In this document: piece after piece, positions 5,316 to 8,070 of the stretch
Layout of the letters: each line of letters opens with the position of its first letter
Position numbering within the stretch: the first letter of the stretch is position 1
Origin: Acidobacteriota bacterium
Lineage (GTDB): Bacteria > Acidobacteriota > Blastocatellia > Pyrinomonadales > Pyrinomonadaceae
Length of the DNA: 8,070 nt
Direction: 5' to 3'
Assembly: GCA_003222935.1 (NCBI GenBank)
Contig: QHXL01000279.1
Coordinates: 1-8,070 of the forward strand
The notes under the pieces: model-generated
What the model saw: only the letters and a program-made list of their open reading frames with translations
Database searches by the model: none
What the model was told of the DNA's origin: nothing
Made by a program: the position numbers and the translations under genes

Positions 5316-6716
5316 CTACTCAGAAATGCGGTAGGCGGCCATCTCCTTGGCGTTGCGAACAAACAATCGACCACCTGCAATCGCGGGAACGTTCCAGGTC
5401 TTACCATCCAGCGCTTTGAACTTCGCAACTTCCGTAAACTCGTTCGGGCTGGCCTTAACCAGAACCAATTCTCCCGCTTCGGTCAGCACTATCAAGTGAC
5501 CGCTCGCAAGTATCACTTGCCCGTAGCCGTAACGCCCACCTTTCCACTTGCGGTTTCCTGTGCTTACTTCAAGGCAAGTCAAGATTCCTTCGTCCAAGCC
5601 GTAGACATGACCTTCGTGAAGAACCGAGCTATTAAACTTGTTCTTCATATTGATGTTCGTCCAGACAGTCTTGGCCTGGTAGCTATTTCCCGACCCGCTG
5701 ATCTCGACTAACGCCGCTCCTTTTCCGTAGCCGGACGATATGAAGAACCGGTTCTGATCCACGACGATGGGTTGCGAAGCATTGATCCCCATGTCTGTGT
5801 CCCAGGTCTGGCTCCAAAGTAATGCTCCGTCCTCGGGCGCCAAGCCAAACACACGGGCGGAACTCACAACCAGGATCTGTCGACGCCCGGCCAGCGTAAC
5901 TAACATCGGTGATACGTAAGCCTGTCGATCGTTCTGAACTTTCCAAACTGGCGCGCCAGTTACTTTGTTGTAGGCGACGACTGACTTGCCGTTTGGACCA
6001 CCGGGCAAAACGATGACTTTGTCGTCAACAATCAACGGAGAACTCGCCACAGCCCATTGGAGGTTCTCAGCCTGGTTCTCGGTCAGAATGTTCTTGCCCC
6101 AGCGCACTGCTCCCGTCTTTGCATTCAAACAACGCAACTCGCCAGTGGCGCCCAAGGCATAGATCCAACCGTCATCCCAGGTCGGTGTCGTCCGTGGGCC
6201 ATCACCCGTCTCGTCCGTATATTCTGCATTCCACGCCTGAGTCCAAAGCTCACGACCAGTGTTTACGTCGTAAGCAGCCACAACTTCCTGCCGTCGTCGT
6301 TGCTCGATCGTGTAAGCACGTTCTTCGGCAACAGTGATCGACGCATAACCAACCCCGACCGGTTCTTTCCAGAGCAGCTGCAATCCCTGGCTTGGCCAGC
6401 TTGTCAGGACCGCCATCTCGTCGTACTTGCCGTCGCGATTTGGGCCACGAAGACTGGTCCAATAGTTTCGGGTCGCATGAGCTGCGGCAGACTCTGTTGT
6501 CGGAGTGGTAGCAGTTTGACCCGGCGACGGCTGTTGCGAGGCAGCAGGGACGGGCGTCGGACTGCTGGCAGCATCCGCGGCCTGTCGGGCTCGATCCTGC
6601 TCAACTGCGATAGACTGCGCATCGTTGTCCACCTTTCGATTACAACCGGTGAGACCCAAAAACACGCCGAGTACAACAGCCAACGAAATGTGTAATGAAC
6701 GTTGCGACTTAAACAT
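5316..6716 (-). CDS. PQQ-like beta-propeller lipoprotein (BamB fold)
   Basis: A 466-residue lipoprotein. Residues 1-25 are a type II signal peptide ending in the lipobox LTGC, with Cys25 as the lipidated residue; Asn follows, not Asp, so outer-membrane sorting is possible. An Ala/Pro/Thr/Gln-rich flexible tether covers about 33-82. The propeller follows, opening with WTSLRGPNRDG (86-96). Blade signatures of the form A-x-D-x-x-T-G-x-x-x-W are visible at 148-158, 196-206, 248-258, 291-301 and 381-391, each placing a Trp where PQQ-type propellers dock adjacent blades. Related folds include BamB and the PQQ dehydrogenases, but no residues needed for PQQ or metal catalysis can be assigned, so a scaffold or binding role is as likely as an enzyme. 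AGGAG lies 5 bases before the ATG. It follows the paralogous propeller gene by 67 bases on the same strand, probably one transcription unit. Fold is sure; role unknown. Confidence 0.9.
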   Translation of the reverse strand: MFKSQRSLHISLAVVLGVFLGLTGCNRKVDNDAQSIAVEQDRARQAADAASSPTPVPAASQQPSPGQTATTPTTESAAAHATRNYWTSLRGPNRDGKYDEMAVLTSWPSQGLQLLWKEPVGVGYASITVAEERAYTIEQRRRQEVVAAYDVNTGRELWTQAWNAEYTDETGDGPRTTPTWDDGWIYALGATGELRCLNAKTGAVRWGKNILTENQAENLQWAVASSPLIVDDKVIVLPGGPNGKSVVAYNKVTGAPVWKVQNDRQAYVSPMLVTLAGRRQILVVSSARVFGLAPEDGALLWSQTWDTDMGINASQPIVVDQNRFFISSGYGKGAALVEISGSGNSYQAKTVWTNINMKNKFNSSVLHEGHVYGLDEGILTCLEVSTGNRKWKGGRYGYGQVILASGHLIVLTEAGELVLVKASPNEFTEVAKFKALDGKTWNVPAIAGGRLFVRNAKEMAAYRISE

Positions 6717-6721
6717 TTCAA

Positions 6722-6726
6722 CTCCT
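6722..6726 (-). promoter_or_regulatory. Strong ribosome-binding site for the lipoprotein gene
   Basis: AGGAG on the minus strand sits 5 bases before the ATG ending at 6716. The 67-base gap to the upstream gene contains no obvious hairpin terminator, which supports cotranscription of the two propeller genes. Confidence 0.7.
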
Positions 6727-6783
6727 GAGCAGATTGTTTATTAACCCTTAGACGCTGTGGGGGTTGTGAATGTTCCGACGCTT

Positions 6784-8070
6784 TCAACTGCCTATGCAGT
6801 AAAGATTTCGCTCACCTCGAATGAAGATGTTTCCATCCGCAATGGCAGGCGACGCATAAACCGGTTCACCTACAGAGTTGGTCGCGAGTATTACGTGTTG
6901 CGGTCCCGCCTTAACGACAAACGTATCTCCATCCTCGCTCGTGAGCAGTATCTTTCCATCGAAGGCTACAGGTGATGCCGTGAAACTTGCGGGAACTGGA
7001 ACTCGACCGCCTTCATACTTCACCTCGCCTGTCTTAGGGTCGAGACATGTCAAGACACCACGATCGGAAGTTAGATAAAGATATTCACCGTATAGAATCG
7101 GTGACGGAACGTACGCGGTTCCTTTCGAGTACTTCCAGGCTACTTGATCTGCCAGGTCGCCATTACCTCCCAGCGCAATCGCCAAGGCAAGTTTCGTCGG
7201 GTAACCAGACACAACGTAAACGAAGTCGTTATTAGCAACTGGAGAAGGCACCGCATTACTCTCGAGACCTTTGCGACGCCACAACTCTTTTCCGGTTGCC
7301 GGATCGTACGCAATGATGAATTCGGTGCCGGCGGCTATCAACTCGTCACGTTTTGAAGTTTGCACCAGCAACGGGGTTGACCAACTCACTTGAACCTTCC
7401 GTGGAGTGCGCCAAACTTCTTTCCCGGTCTTCTTATCAATGCCCACCATGAAAGAAGCTGTGCCGCTTTCTTCATCACACTGGAGGAGTACCAAATTCTT
7501 GTAGAGTACCGGCGAGGTTCCAGTTCCCATTCCGGAAACATTAATTTTTCCGACATCGGCCTTCCAGAGAAGTTTGCCCTTCATGTCGTACGCGTACAGC
7601 CCTTCACTCCCGAAGAAAGCAAAGACCGAGGTACCGTCTGTGGTTGGCGTAGAAGCCGCGTAGGAACTCTTGCGATGCCGGTCGTCGAAAGGTGTGCCCT
7701 CAAAGGCGGTTTGGGTCCAGAGTAGACTGCCACTCTTCCGATCAATCGCGATCACTTGAAACTTATGCTTACGATTTGCGCCGACGCTGTCAGGATGAAC
7801 ATATTCCTTGTCGCCATCCATATGTTTGACGGCCTTTGCGCCAGGAACTATTTCACCCTCAATTGCTGTCGTGACGAAAATCCGGTTGCCCCAAACAATT
7901 GGTGAGGAATGCCCGCGTCCTGGAATCGCGGCTTTCCATTTGATGTTCCTGGTAGGAGTCCATTCCGCAGGTAGCTTAGTCTCGTCGGAAGTCCCCTGAC
8001 CCGATGGCCCACGCCATTGCGGCCATGTTCCAGGAGGAGCCGCCCCGGCGGATCTGAGAACTAACAGACT
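6784..8070 (-). CDS. Secreted PQQ-like beta-propeller protein (5' end outside window)
   Basis: The frame is open from the right edge to the TGA at 6784-6786, giving 428 residues. A Met 83 residues in (codon at 7819-7821) could be mistaken for the start, but the conserved N-terminal part lies before it. The visible protein begins SLLVLRSAGAAPPGTWPQWR, which looks like the end of a signal peptide with cleavage near AGA, followed at once by the family motif WPQWRGPSGQG (16-26). Only a short leader should therefore be missing. Propeller blade signatures are seen at 108-118 (AIDRKSGSLLW), then at AYDMKGKLLW, GIDKKTGKEVW, AYDPATGKELW and CLDPKTGEVKY. The C-terminus ends in PAIADGNIFIRG, matching PAIAGGRLFVRN of the lipoprotein downstream. 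The two are thus tandem paralogues with the same layout but different anchoring. No cofactor-binding or catalytic residues can be assigned. Envelope location is inferred. Confidence 0.9.
   Translation of the reverse strand, partial: SLLVLRSAGAAPPGTWPQWRGPSGQGTSDETKLPAEWTPTRNIKWKAAIPGRGHSSPIVWGNRIFVTTAIEGEIVPGAKAVKHMDGDKEYVHPDSVGANRKHKFQVIAIDRKSGSLLWTQTAFEGTPFDDRHRKSSYAASTPTTDGTSVFAFFGSEGLYAYDMKGKLLWKADVGKINVSGMGTGTSPVLYKNLVLLQCDEESGTASFMVGIDKKTGKEVWRTPRKVQVSWSTPLLVQTSKRDELIAAGTEFIIAYDPATGKELWRRKGLESNAVPSPVANNDFVYVVSGYPTKLALAIALGGNGDLADQVAWKYSKGTAYVPSPILYGEYLYLTSDRGVLTCLDPKTGEVKYEGGRVPVPASFTASPVAFDGKILLTSEDGDTFVVKAGPQHVILATNSVGEPVYASPAIADGNIFIRGERNLYCIGS

Noticed and set aside
6057..6695. A 212-codon open frame on the plus strand
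   Set aside because: It lies wholly opposite the lipoprotein gene, whose signal peptide, lipobox and propeller motifs are clear; its own peptide has no recognisable features.

Overview
The window reads as a chromosomal segment of roughly even base composition from an environmental Gram-negative-type bacterium. A lipoprotein signal, Sec signal peptides and paired secreted beta-propeller proteins carrying an N-terminal W..RGP.G.G motif recall Acidobacteriota (for example Blastocatellia) or the Planctomycetes/Verrucomicrobia. That placement is an inference from protein style, not from a marker gene. There are no rRNA or tRNA genes, transposase genes, CRISPR arrays or phage genes.

Layout. (1) Positions 1-2603, minus strand: a two-gene operon. 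A HemN/HemW-like radical SAM protein is followed after only 4 bases by a flavoprotein carrying both diagnostic motifs of flavin-dependent halogenases; its C-terminal end lies beyond the left edge. (2) Positions 2604-2867: a divergent intergenic region with a perfect palindrome next to a possible promoter. (3) Positions 2868-4903, plus strand: a CPA2-type cation:proton antiporter with an unusual N-terminal extension and Gly-Asp in place of the usual Asp-Asp, then a small secreted protein of unknown function. The two are separated by a repeat element made of shuffled, inverted short modules (4265-4368). (4) Positions 4904-5315: a convergent intergenic region packed with nested inverted repeats, including 44-base arms that match at 42 positions. 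(5) Positions 5316-8070, minus strand: two tandem PQQ-like (BamB-fold) beta-propeller proteins. The downstream one is a lipoprotein; the upstream one runs off the right edge within its probable signal peptide.

How the genes fit together. The radical SAM and halogenase-like genes are the only pair that looks functionally coupled, plausibly as tailoring enzymes on one unknown small molecule. The two propeller proteins look like duplicated envelope proteins of one transcription unit. The antiporter and the small secreted protein share a strand, but the repeat element and a fresh ribosome-binding site separate them, so a shared function is not supported. The most unusual non-coding content is the repeat structure at 4265-4368 and 4920-5304.
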